Origin: Marasmius tenuissimus
Lineage: Eukaryota > Basidiomycota > Agaricomycetes > Agaricales > Marasmiaceae
Direction: 5' to 3'
DNA length: 64,000 nt
Assembly: GCA_029532415.1 (NCBI GenBank)
Contig: JAQOTA010000054.1
Coordinates: forward strand, 2,914,001 to 2,978,000
Below, in pieces: positions 23,309 through 35,003 of the stretch. Position 1 is the first letter of the stretch, and the number at the start of each line of letters is the position of its first letter. Made by a program: the position numbers and the translations under genes. Under the pieces are notes generated by a model. It made no database searches and was not told the origin of the DNA. It saw nothing but the letters and a program-made list of their open reading frames with translations.

Positions 23309-23519
23309 GGTGAGAGTCGACCAGGTTTCGCAGAAGAGGAGGTCGAGGATGAAGAAAAGCCGGAGAGAACAACGCCAGATGCCAAACAAAAATCAACAAG
23401 TTCATGAACGCGAACAGTCACGTGCCTCGTGTTACCTACACGTGGCCGCGTCCGAGTTTGGCAGGCGGCAGGCCACGCGGCGTCGGGCCAGAGCCGGGGT
23501 AGCTCGAGCCAACGTTCTA
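23309..23519. promoter_or_regulatory. Short bidirectional promoter, PPC89-like / SPO7
   Basis: Only 211 bp separate the two start codons. No TATA box is visible on either strand. Confidence 0.6.
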
Positions 23520-24815
23520 ATGCCTCCTCGCTCAACACCACCACCCACGAAGACCTCAAGCCATGACCCTGCAGTCTACCGTGATCTGCTACTCTTTGAA
23601 GAAAGGCTCAAAAGCAATGCTTCAAGTCTTCAGAACAGAAAACATCGATATCAGCGTACGTCTTCTGTGAGAAGGGCACAGAACTTGGGCTAACACACCA
23701 GCTCACCAGTGTTCCTGCTACAATTAGTCATGATAATTGCTTTTCTTCTCTGGGAGGTCCTAATGCCACTTCAGTCTTCATTGCTCGCAATTCCCTACAA
23801 TGCTCTCCTCCGACGATTACTGCCCGATATGTATCGACCTGACACCCAAGTTACCTTGCACCCATATTTCACCAGTGGCCTGCTCTTCGTGAGCGTAACA
23901 ACGCTAGTGCTGTTTTTTGCGAGTGGGATGTATTCCGAGAAAATTGCATACGCGAACAAGTCAGTCAGTCATTAATGAATCTTGCTTCTTGTACGCTTTC
24001 ATCGATATTTAATTCATTCCTACTGCAACAGATATGTGCCGCACGCAAATCGAGCATTACGTTCCTTCAACATGTATCTGAACGTTCGAAGACCACCTCT
24101 ACGGTCCAAGTTTTACTTCAACCCCATTTCCTTCCTCTTTCCCCGCCCAGAGGAACCAGCGGCCCGCCGACCGTTGAGCCGTGGGTCATCTCCACGGTCG
24201 TCTAGAGCCTCTTCTCCTGCACCGACTTCTGACGATGAAGGGTTACAATCCCGAAGACGCTCGCGCTCAGTTGGCAAGGCGGTTCCAATATCACCCATAC
24301 CCCCTTCGAACAATCCTCGGGGAGAGCTCATATTCTCATCCAAGGTCGACAAACAGTTCCGTGACGCTTATGAGCGGTATAGGTCCGCGTTCGAAAGACG
24401 GAGAGAGGAGTTGGCTCGCATGCAGAGGAATGCTCAGTGGTGGGGAAGACTTTTGTTTTGGCGGAAACCAGCACCTCCCCCGACCCAACATGTTAGAACG
24501 ACATCACTTTCCAGCAATTCCTCGAGGGGGCGAGGAAGTCGGGGAGGAACCCCGCCGAACTCTGGCACGCCTAGGAGTGGGTCGCCACCTATACTGGCGC
24601 GCTCGAGGTCAAGTAGAATGGGAACACCGAGGAGCGGTGCGTGCTCTGAACTACGAGAGCCACCCCCAACTTACCGATTGATGGTCAATACAGGTACACC
24701 CAGTGACACTGCTTCATCATCGCCAAGTAAAGCTCGAAAGAGCGACACTGACGAGATGGACATGAGAACGATTGCCCTTGAACGTAGTTTAGAGCAATCG
24801 ACGTCATCCTCGTAG
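23520..24815 (+). CDS. SPO7: Spo7-like regulatory subunit of the Nem1-Spo7 phosphatase
   Basis: Partner of the Nem1 phosphatase at the nuclear envelope/ER; the complex dephosphorylates the lipin Pah1 and so controls phospholipid versus triacylglycerol synthesis and nuclear shape. The first exon has the family signature YRDLLLFEERLKSNASSLQ followed by RKHRYQ, then, across an intron, LFLLQLVMIIAFLLWEVL (TM1). After a short loop comes TSGLLFVSVTTLVLFFASGMY (TM2). The third part begins KYVPHANRALRSFNMYLN and ends in a long Ser/Pro/Arg-rich tail. A short charged helix (KVDKQFRDAYERYRSAFERR) lies inside it. The ATG at 23520 starts immediately before the conserved block, giving MPPRSTPPPTKTSSHDP. 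Three introns are inferred. Confidence 0.88.
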
Positions 24816-24955
24816 AGCTCAGTTGATATTTATGCAACCCTGGACCTTGTTTCAATCCTTAGGAGATATGCCTTTGCAAACAATCGAGCGACGTGAAACA
24901 GAACTACAAACTGTATACATGAACTCGTAGTTTAAGAGTTACCTATCGTAATCAA

Positions 24956-26833
24956 TCACTTCTGGGTGACCTTTTCATCACTTTGTATTGAACCAGACTC
25001 ATTGACCGGTTTGTCGGTGCCAACGATTCCGTCGCCAGTCGAGTCTGCTGGAATCCTGTAAGCAGGGATGAAGTTGAGGGCGAGCGGGTACGTCAAGGCG
25101 CTGACGAAGAACATGGTCGGAACGAGCATCGCAAATGGAGTACTGTTGTGGTTGTCTGCAGCCTTTGCAAGAATGGGTGGAACTACAGGAGGGATGCGTG
25201 AACAAGTATAAAGTAGGATGAATGTCAAGGGTACTTACTGCAAGCTCCTCCGGCAACACCTGCCACGATCCATCCAGATCCTCTCTGCAGCGATCAAATA
25301 TCAGTCGCCAATTCTGGAGACTAGTCACAAAGAAAATTTACGTACCTTCGTGTGTTTTCCAAGTCCCCGAATGCCGAGCGCGACAATGGTAGGGAAACAA
25401 ACACTCTCGAAGAATAGAGTGACCATCAGCATTGCTAAACCAGTGTTCCCTCTTGTTCTAATACTCGCAGCGCAAAAGGCCAACGTTCCGGTAAGGTATA
25501 TCAGAAGGACCATCCTGGGCTTCACAAATCTCATGAGCCCTGAGCCGGTGAACCGACCCACGGCGAAACATCCTTGGGCAGCCGCGAGGAACTTGGCCGA
25601 AAGGGAGTCTGGTGTACCAGGACGTGCGTCGGCCACGTAATTGATGAAGTAGCCAGCGATTGCCACTATGAGAAAGCTCGGTCAGTGTTCCGTTCGTTCC
25701 GTTCAAATCGGAAAATTCTCCGAACCTTGTGCTCCAGTGTAGCAAAATTGCGCCCAAGCGGCATGGAAGAGTCGGTATTGCTTCCAGAAAGGCTTTTCGT
25801 CAGCCTTTCCACCATGTGTAATATCAGCTTGCTCCGACATATCGGCATCTACAGTCGCACGAGAATGACGAAATTTGTCAGTCGTGCAGACCTGGTTCAT
25901 AGGGAGTATACACATACCAGTGACCTCAGGGATGACGGAGAAGTAGAAGACGATAGCAAGGGAAAATACGAAGATTCCGATGGCGAGATACACCCATTGC
26001 ACGGACTTGAGAGCATCGACAGAGTCGTCAGTGTCTGTAAAGAACACATATGATCCAAGGACAGGACCGACGACTGCGTGAAACGGATGAGCTTCATCAG
26101 AAATTATATGGCGGGGGTTGGCCTACCGGTCCCTATGGCCTGAATAGCTTGCGCCAGGTTAATTCGCATTTCAGCATACTTAGGTGGTCCGGTTACTGTG
26201 ATACCAAGTCAGGAGGCTGATCGATTTTTTTCGAGCGGAGGGTCGGATGACCCACCAGCCATGTACGGATTTGCCGCAGTTTCCAGGCAACCTAAGCCAC
26301 TCCCAATGATGAAAGTCGCTCCACAAAAACCACCAAAACTTCGCTTAAGACCTGCAGGCCACATCATGAAGGCACCGATCCCGTATAGGACTAAGCCCAA
26401 GATGAAGACAGCTCTGTATCCGTAGTGCCGAAGCACCCAATTTGCGTAACCCAGGGAGGCCAAAGGATAAGCACCAAAGTACGCGGCTTGAAGACCAGAG
26501 GATCGAGTGCGAGTGATGTCGAGGGTCCTTTGGAAGTGCTTGTTGAGGGTGTCGAGCAGGCCATATGCAAAGCCCTGGAGAATGGGTAAGTGTCGCGTTC
26601 CAGCTTCCATGTCCGGAAACCGAGCTCACCCAAAGGAAATACAAGATTGTGACTAAAAGCAATGGGAAAATGGTCTCCCTGGAACATGATGGGTCGATAA
26701 GAACATCAGACTCAAGATCGAGAAGCACAAACCGTAGAGTCAAGTCCGAGGCCCTTGTTACACGGTTTCCCACCTTCAGCGAGTGTCTGGCGAAGTAAGG
26801 CATGATGTAACCGACAGGAGCGGGAAGATTCAA
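24956..26833 (-). CDS. MFS transporter, FHS (L-fucose/glucose-galactose permease) type
   Basis: A sugar permease of the FHS branch of the major facilitator superfamily, distinct from the lactose-permease type at 13.9-16.0 kb. The N-terminal signature is split by an intron: FPLLLVTILYFLW then GFAYGLLDTLNKHFQRTLDI. Next come YFGAYPLASLGYANWVLRHYGYRAVFILG and the diagnostic GLGCLETAANPYMA block. Later membrane spans: SVQWVYLAIGIFVFSLAIVFYFSVIPEV, GYFINYVADARPGT, and ALTYPLALNFIPAYRI near the C-terminal end. The stop is at 24956. The start may be the Met at 26833 or the one at about 26800 (MPYFARHSLKVG); neither changes the membrane domain. It is divergent from BMS1. Confidence 0.87.
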
Positions 26834-27131
26834 GGCGTGAAACAGTCGACTGGTCTGGCTTTTATACCTTGGATGCCTTGGATGCCTGCCTCCTCATATG
26901 TTCTCCCGCTTTGAGACCGACCGGACCACATTGGGGTACCCCGTTTAGCCTTTGCATGCAGTTATTTCCATCTTAATACAAATTTTTCGCATTGGCTGAG
27001 GGAGTGGGAAGGTCATCTGAGCTTGTGATGAGCTTTTTCAGGCGGTATGGTTGCGGGATGGTGATGATTTCTAGGTACGAACGCCTTTCCGGGCCGGGTG
27101 ATCTATACTTAACGTTTATCACAATTTCTCG

Positions 27132-27139
27132 AACCCTAA
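27132..27139 (+). promoter_or_regulatory. Telo-box-like AACCCTAA upstream of BMS1
   Basis: The octamer AACCCTAA lies 49 nt before the BMS1 start codon. Such ARCCCTA sites bind Tbf1-type factors in other fungi and occur before ribosome-related genes. A role here is inference from position only. Confidence 0.4.
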
Positions 27140-27187
27140 CCTCAGCTAATTAGCCATCAAAAAATTTGGCGGTTGTTCTCGACCTCC

Positions 27188-30100
27188 ATGGAAGACCGTC
27201 CTCACAAGCCTCATCGCGCTTCACAATCGGGAGCAAAGGCTGAAAAGAAGGCGAAAGGCAAGGGGAAGGAAAAGCAACATGGTTTCAATGAAAAAGTGCG
27301 TGCCAAGTTTTTATTCAACCGAACCGAAATTTACTGAACGCACTTGTCCATACATAGGCCTTTGCACCCAAGTCAGGGCGTAGAGCAGAACGTCAAGGGC
27401 GACGGAACGTAGAACGCGATCAGACTCGACTACATGTTCCCCTCGTGAACAGAACTCCCGACGATGAGCCCCCACCAGTCATTGTTGCGATCGTTGGTCC
27501 TCCAGGAGTCGGCAAAACCACCCTGTTGAAGAGTCTCGTCAGGCGATACACAAAGCAAACCCTCAATGAGGCAAAGGGGCCAATCACAGTTGTCAGTGGA
27601 AAGAAGCGGCGCTTAACCTTTATCGAGTGCAACAACGACCTCAACAGTATGATTGACGTTGGGAAAATTGCAGATCTCGTCCTGCTCATGATCGATGGTT
27701 CATTTGGTTTTGAAATGGTGTGTATCGGATGCTCTATGGCTGACTGGGCTTTACTGAACGACAGCTGATTAGGAAACCTTCGAATTTCTCAATATCCTCC
27801 AATCCCATGGCTTCCCAAAAGTTATGGGCGTCCTCACACACCTCGACCTCATCAAAAAGTCGGCAACTCTCCGTGCTACTAAGAAGAACCTAAAAAAGCG
27901 TTTCTGGACCGAGATCTATCAAGGAGCAAAACTATTCTACCTCTCCGGTGTCTTGAATGGTCGGTATCCAGATACCGAGATTCTCAACCTCTCTCGCTTC
28001 ATCAGCGTGATGAAATTCCGGCCTCTCGTGTTCCGCAACTCTCATCCATACCTCCTAGCCGATCGTCTCGAAGATATGACTCCTCGTGAATTGATTCGTA
28101 CCTCTAAGGGTAAATGCGATCGCACAATCACTGTTTATGGTTACGTTCGCGGAACCAATCTACGGGTGGGTACCAAGGTACACATACCAGGAGTCGGAGA
28201 TCTCGAGATAAAGAGCGTATCTAAACTCGGAGATCCATGTCCACTGCCGGACGCCGACTCGGAGAAGCGGAGGAAGCTCAGTGAGAAGAAGAAGTTGCTG
28301 GTTCATGCACCAATGAGCGACGTCGGGGGTGTCATGTATGACAAGGATGCTGTCTACATTAACGTTCCGGGAAGCTTCACGCGAGGAAACGTGGATGGTG
28401 AGTTACCTTAGCAGTGCAATTTTTAGGGACGCTACTTATCAACATGTCGTACACAGTGCCTCAAGGCGAGGGCGAACAAATGGTCATGGACCTACAGGAC
28501 GCAGGCCTTACCCTCGAGGACGCTGTCGCACAGAGCCAAATTCGACTGTTCGGTTCGTCTTCTAAACACCTAGGGGCAGACTTCCAAAAGTCCGATGTTG
28601 ACATGGAGGATGAGGATGCCAGTGATGAAGAGGGAGAGTTCGGTTATGAGGACGAGGACGAAAGTGTCAGTGACGACGAGGGCGACGAAGAGGATCTGGA
28701 CGATGAAGACGAAGACGGCGGTATCGACATGGACAAACTTCGTGCGGACCCACGGAATACTGGGAGATCAAAGCCACGCGACGTTGCTCGCTCGATGCCG
28801 TCATCCAGCAAAGTCCAACGGACGGAGGTGGATTTTGCCGATAGTGATTCGGATTTAGGAGGGGATGAAGATGACGAGGAGGGGGTGTTTGGTGGGAGGA
28901 GGGCGCGATTCGACAACGAGGACGAGGACGTTGCGATACCCAGCGATGAGGATGACGAGAATATGGGGGATGACGGTGGGATAGAGGGCGACGAGGATGC
29001 TCCAAGATGGAAGGCGAATTTAGCTCAGAAGGCGGCTGAAACCTTTTCGAAACGTCCGCGGCGGCGGGATTGGATCAAGCTCATCTATAACAGCTCTTTA
29101 ACTCCGGAGGAGGTGTTGTCAGAGGATCCCAACGCGCTGATGAAAAAGAAGGTGGCCGAGGCGGAGAAGGAGCTGGAAGGCGACAATGACGATGATGATT
29201 TCTTCCGTCCTAAGGAATCCTCCAAGTCAGAACGCAGGTCTAAGAGTGACGATGATGCGGACCGGACAAAGGAGGCTATCGACCCCGAATCTCTAAAGAA
29301 ATGGGAGGACGAGGATATGCTCGAGTCCGTACGCAACTTGTTTATTACTGGCGATTCTACTGAGGAGGCGAAGGGACCGGAAGAGCACGAGCTCAACAGC
29401 GATGGGGAGCCATACGAGGATGACGAGGGCGGCTTCGAAGACTTCGAGGGTAAGGACCCGATGGAGGCAGGTCCTTCGACTCCCAGCCCCGAGACAGATC
29501 GTGCGGCAGCTCTTGCGGCGAAGAAGGAGGCGCTCAAGCGCAAGTTTGACGAGCAATACGACGATCCAGAGGCATCTAAACTCGACTTTTACGACGAGAA
29601 GAAGGAGGAGATGGCTCGTCAACTTGCGCTGAATCGTGCCGAGTTCGAGAATATGGACGAGGAGTCCCGGTCTCTTGTCGAAGGATTCAGACCCGGGGCT
29701 TACGTTCGTATCGAGCTTGCCAACGTTCCGTGCGAGATGGTGGAATACTTCGACCCTCGCTATCCTATAGTCGTCGGTGGACTTCTCCCGGCGGAGGAAC
29801 GGTTTGGTTATGTCCAAGTCAGGCTAAAACGACACCGTTGGTACATTCGTACCCTAAAAACCAACGACCCCCTTATTATGTCCGTCGGCTGGCGACGCTT
29901 CCAAACAATCCCGATATACTCCCTCGATGATCACTCCATTCGTATGCGCATGCTCAAGTACACTCCTGAGCACATGCACTGTTACGCGACCTTCTACGGT
30001 CCCGTCTCCCTCCCCAACACAGGTTTTTGCGCATTCAATTCACTGTCCAGCGACGCATCGGGCTTCAGAGTGTCTGCCACTGGCGTGGTTCTTGACATCG

Positions 30101-30948
30101 ATCGGTCGGTCAAGATCGTCAAAAAGCTCAAGTTGACAGGGTGCCTTTCAAGATATGGAAGAACACCGCATTCGTGAAGGACATGTTCTCAACAGCGCTG
30201 GAGGTAGCCAAGTTCGAAGGCGCCAATATTCGCACGGTTTCTGGCATCAGAGGTCAAGTCAAGAAAGCACTACCGAAGCCTGACGGTGCCTTCCGTGCGA
30301 CCTTCGAAGACAAGGTGCTTTTGAGCGGTGAGTCTATCTGTAGTTCATCTTCTACTTTGAATTTGTCCCTGACGTCAAATCACAGACCTCGTCTTCCTTC
30401 GAGCGTGGTATTCCATCTCGCCCCGAAAATTCTACAACCCCGTCACCTCTCTCCTCCTTTCCGACAAATCACACTGGTCCGGTATGCGTCTAACTGGCCA
30501 GGTCCGTAGGGACGAAGGTCTAAAGACTCCTCTGGACGTAAACTCGACGTACAAGAAGATCGAACGGGCGCACCGTAAATTCAACCCGTTGGTTGTGCCG
30601 AAGAAACTTCAGGCCTCCTTACCATACGCTTCCAAGCCCAAGCTGATGCAGGCTCAAACGAAACAGACGTACCTGCAGAAACGAGCGGTAGTGATGGAGC
30701 CGGAGGAGAAGAAGGCTGTCGCGTTGATGCAACAGATTCGGGCTTTGAGAAAGGACCAAGTAGAACGAAGGAGGGAGAAGAAAGCTGAAAAGCGTTCTCA
30801 GCATAACAAGGAGTTGGAGAAGGAGGCTGCTAAGAAGGGTGAGAAGGAGAAGGAAAAGAAGAAGGAGTACATGAGGATTGCGGGACAGAAGGCCAAGCGC
30901 CAGGAGGATTTGGATCAGGGAAGATCGAGCAAGCGGCGGAAGACGTGA
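27188..30948 (+). CDS. BMS1: Ribosome biogenesis GTPase BMS1 (apparent one-base frame break near 30140)
   Basis: Nucleolar GTPase needed for 40S maturation as part of the small-subunit processome, with Rcl1. The start gives [15 protein letters not shown]. The P-loop GPPGVGKT is at 27496-27519; [16 protein letters not shown] and [13 protein letters not shown] follow in the G domain. The AARP2CN region is next (about 28050-28380). A long acidic, disordered centre (about 28600-29480) has Glu/Asp runs. The C-terminal RIBIOP_C domain carries [22 protein letters not shown] and [18 protein letters not shown], and a Lys/Glu-rich tail ends KRRKT. Introns remove 27296-27357, the segment before 27772, about 28398-28455, and about 30330-30387. 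At 30139-30143 the frame changes: LKLTG is in one frame and [11 protein letters not shown] in the next, with no room for an intron, so one base appears missing. Otherwise full length. Confidence 0.93.
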
Positions 30949-32594
30949 CGTGGGCGACCTCTCGTTGTTTGTCAGTCGTGTTGTGATTTGTATGCGATCG
31001 ATGATTTTTTTCCTTCTTTTTGTTCTCGATACTAGAGTCCAGCCGTGACACGTCAACACGATCCCGTCCTTCCGCCAGCTTACCTACGGGGAAGGCGGAA
31101 TAGGGACCTTGAGTAGTGCTTGCCAACGATATGCGGCCCCGGTCTGTCCGATTCTGCTCCAGTCCTCACTGGCCCGAGGATCTGGGGCACGGTGCGATTA
31201 CGCGGTTGTCGATTTCATTAACTCATGAACGTGGGCCTTGGGTTTTTTCGCCTCCCATTTCGAGAATGAGGAGCCAAACCGCTCCCGGAGGGTGCTCCTT
31301 AGGGTCAGCAATCGATTGAGAGTTTCTACAGCAAGCCTGAGGCGGCAAGTTCGCGATGACTCCATTAGATCCCGTCAACGAATATGAAGGGTGTAGGGCC
31401 ATGCACTGCAGTATGTTATAGACCTCGCATTCGGCGATTGCAAAGCGAGAAAAGTACATATGGGAGCGCTGTCAGACTTACTGGGAATTTCCAGCTGGAG
31501 ATCGTTGGACTCGGACAAGGATCGAGCAACCAATGAATGGAAGATCGCAAGCGACGTGTAAGTAGGGCTCAAGAGCGGCCTTGAAGGGACGGCTCTACCA
31601 CATGCAGTAGCTGAGGTTCTTTTTGGTGGCTCAGATGAATAAGTACCTTCCACTCATCTGATAAATGGCGCTCCCGAGGCCCGAAAAAGACGTCGATCTG
31701 ATCCGCTATATGTTTTCTATGTCGCAACGCTTCCCCTCCACAGCAGAGGTCATCGAAATCTGGGCAAGGAATCTTGACATGACGCCTCCAGGTTGTGTTC
31801 ACTCTCCAGAACGCAACGGAGGGACAGCAGCTCGCCCCGGGCGACGCTTTGACCCCGCCAGCTTTGACCCTCCTTCGCGGCAACGCGAGTTATTCAGCCC
31901 TTTAGCTACTTACATACCACCAGGATCCTCGAATGTCTGTTTCTAGACATACCGGCACGGCATTAGAGGCCCTTCATCGTGGGCGAGTGTGAGGAAAACA
32001 AGGGTCGGACCACCAAGCGTGCCTGTGGTGTGGAAACGACCCATGCTCCATTTATTGTCCTCTCCCGGGCTCCCCGCGTTTGTGTTTTTTTTTGACATCG
32101 ATGTGGCCTATACATTGCCAACGCGCTAGCCGTTAATGTTGTGCGTGGATCGTGGATATGTCAGCGTGTGTTTAGACCGCCACTAGTGTGCAGTGGAGAC
32201 GATATATATGATATGAACATGAAGACTACGCACGAAATGTCGTATGAAAACGCGAGGGCGAGGAAAGAAGCGGGCTGCACTGCGAAGAGATGAAATAATA
32301 TAAGTGTACAATAACAGTGTTCAGTTGCATGTAGGCATAACGACACGTAGCTAATATATTACATTTTGGGGTCGGAGTGGTATGCGTCTAAGGGGAATAA
32401 AAGCAAAGGGCGAAGGTGACAAACAGACAACGATGAATAGGTAGCAGCAATTTCGGATAAAGATCGAACACGGTAACAGGAAGCGGGAAAAGAGCGAGAT
32501 AGAATCGAAAACATCTTCCTGGCACGGAATAAAAAAAATTGGAGGGCGTGGAATGAAAATAGAAATGTACCTCCATCAGATAAACGGCGTCCCC
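30949..32594. other. Intergenic region with no assignable gene
   Basis: About 1.6 kb between BMS1 and the F-box gene. Overlapping short frames of 60-105 codons lie on both strands at 31116-31946 (for example plus-strand 31665-31946, starting MALPRPEKDVDLIRYMF). None has a recognisable domain, so I cannot support a gene. 32150-32560 is AT-rich, as expected for the 3' region of the F-box gene. Confidence 0.45.
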
Positions 32595-35003
32595 TTACTC
32601 GATCTTCTTTCCCAAGCTGAATGCACCCTCCCAAGCGGGCGTAGTGGGATCAACGTCAGCAACTCTCCAGTTCCCCACAAAGTTCGTTCCGCCAATGATT
32701 GTCCCGTAGAAGAAAACGTTTCCAACGCCTTTACGCTGTTATGAGAAGAATTAGCTGAGTCTGGTAACTGGTTAGAAAGTGACGTACACGGCGCCTCAGT
32801 ATTCCCACCATTCCATCGTGATGTCGAACGCGACCATGGAAAGTAAAGTGGTTCCAGGCTTCACCATGCCTTTCATCAGTTTCTCCCGTAACAGTGATGT
32901 CCTGTACGCCGTCACAGTCCAGAATTTTGTGTGGGTCGTGAGGATCTGCTTCCTCTTCCTCTTCCTCGTCGCAAGACGAATGGCCGTCTGATTTTGAATC
33001 GATACCGTCCTCTTGCTCCTGGTCCGGCGACTCCTCCTCAAGGCGGACGCTTCGACGCGCTGTTTCTGCCGCTCGACACCCAGGACATGTATCAACGTCA
33101 TGGAATCTTCCTGGCTGCGGGTCGCGACTCAAGCCCTCGCGGTCCCTGGCGCTAAGGGTATGGTAAACGTACTCCTTAGTACGTGGATTCGACGAAGTCG
33201 GTGGAACAGTAAACACGACGCCTTTCCCGTCCGATGATTTCTTGTGTTCCATCCCGTCAGGAAAATATCCATTGCAGATACCCTGATCGAAAGTCTCCCT
33301 CCCGCCGGGAGGTATGACAGGACTGGGAGCGTAGGAAACATGCTCCTCAAGTCTCATGAAGACAGGAACTGTCATGAGTCCTGCAACGTTCTCATTAAAT
33401 TCTTCCGGGCGGGGGTGCACGGCGCGACCATCCTGCGGTTGTGGGCCCCTTGGCTGCAGCAGGGCTTCTAGATGGTTCTGTGAAGGAACCTGAAAGGAAA
33501 GAATGAGTGTGAGAAACGGGAAGCGAGAAGGGAGACCAAGGTAAAGAGAAGCTCACCAGCATCCTTCCCGACCACAGACCAGTCAACGATCCTGGTTTGT
33601 AGACCCTGCCCTGCTTGGGAACGCCTGCCATCATATCACCATGAGGAGGCTCTTCGACATCAGCGCTCTCGTCGCCTTTCCAGCAGGAACGGCATTGACG
33701 CAGACGCCACCAATCATTATCCCACCGTTGACTGGCACAGGCAGATTCATCAACCTCCAGAACGCGGCCACTAGGATCCACAACAACGGACGGTGTCGTT
33801 GTCAAAGCGGTTCCGCCACCTCTACCGAAAGAAGGATGAGGCGCAAGTTCGCCTCCGAGCAAGCTGGCGTTCATTTCGTGTATGTCCTCCTGGGTGGGTG
33901 CAGCAGGTTCTGCGGCGATGAGGCGCTGGAGCTCAAGCGGAGTAAGGGCATGTCCATCTCGCTCCGCATCCGCGATGAAACGCTGCCGGAGCCGTTCTCG
34001 ATGAGCCTCCCGAGTAGGGGGTAGGTGTGGCGGTATTCCGAATTGTGACAGCTCCCTGCGGGAAAAATAAAGCAGTTTCGCGGAGTCGGATGCCAACGGG
34101 ATGGTTGTGGGTGTCCTTCGGTCAAAATGGACGTGCAGCCAGGTTCGATCGGAGGATAGGTATATGGGGTATCTTCCATGAGGAGTAGGCACGGAGCTGA
34201 TATCTGGACTGTCATCTATAGCTTGAGGACCGCCTCCAGCCAGTGGTAAATGGAAATGGTTCGGCGGTGCGAATGCGGCGGGATAGCGATATGGAAGGGT
34301 TACAAATGGGAGAATAAGGTTTACGAGCCGTTGCCGGTCTGCCACGGGCTCTGAAAGCAGGCGTGCTGATTGTGAGGAGAGTCAATTACGTAGAAAAGCA
34401 AACAGCAAGCGCGGCAGACGTACCTTTTGTTGTGAGATACCACATTACCCATAATGCTAATGGGTTCTTTGCGTCCTCCACCGGCCAGCCTGCCTCCGTC
34501 TTCTCGTATAGTTGGTTATGCACGAATGCCTTGACCCAGTCGTAAGCCCCCACACTCTCCATTTGCAAACGATTGCAGCCATCGTCCTCCAAGCACATTA
34601 TCCAGAGAGCAAAGAGCAGTTCTGACACTGAGGGTTCGTCTGGGTCTTGCTCACCAAATGCCAACTGGAGGTTGGGAAGAGCAGCCGAACGACGACGAAC
34701 GAGAAATAGAACCTGAGTGAACCACTTCAGCTGCCAGGCATACTCCTTTGATTTTGGGGTGAATGCTCGACGAGAGATAGCGCTGAAGCTGAACTTGAAC
34801 TTGAAGATGCGAGCATGGAGAGCTGGGGAATCCTTGAGATTGCGGTATATGTGAGGAGAGGCGAGAAAAAAGGAGGAAAGGTCTTCTGGAAGGCCCTCTA
34901 TTGCAGGGCAGGCGACATGGAAGGCGATATTGTCGAGGACCTCGATAGGTAACTTCAAGAGGGACATTCGTGGGTCATCGTAAGGGGGAAGGCAGAAGGG
35001 CAA
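32595..35003 (-). CDS. F-box domain protein
   Basis: A putative substrate adaptor of an SCF ubiquitin ligase; the target is unknown. The N terminus has an F-box-like helix pair: LLKLPIEVLDNIAFHVACP, then LSSFFLASPHIYRNLKDSP. An alternative start at 34967 (MSLLKLPIEVL) begins directly at the F-box and is equally plausible. A helical region follows (WQLKWFTQVLFLVRRRSAALPNL). Later exons hold a conserved Agaricomycete module: RWDNDWWRLRQCRSCW, YKPGSLTGLWSGRML, LMTVPVFMRLEEHVSY, GICNGYFPDG, ILDCDGVQDITVTGETDERH and, in the last exon, VFFYGTIIGGTNFVGNWRVA. This segment is a beta-rich domain typical of this fungal F-box family. An acidic Asp/Glu run lies at about 32945-32965. Four or five introns. 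Stop at 32595. Confidence 0.85.

Noticed and set aside
30125..30150. Programmed ribosomal frameshift in BMS1
   Set aside because: No slippery heptamer or clear downstream structure is visible, and the family is not known to use one; an error or a mutation is simpler.
31375..31946. Overlapping 90-105-codon frames on both strands
   Set aside because: They shadow each other and neither strand shows a recognisable domain or coherent splice sites.
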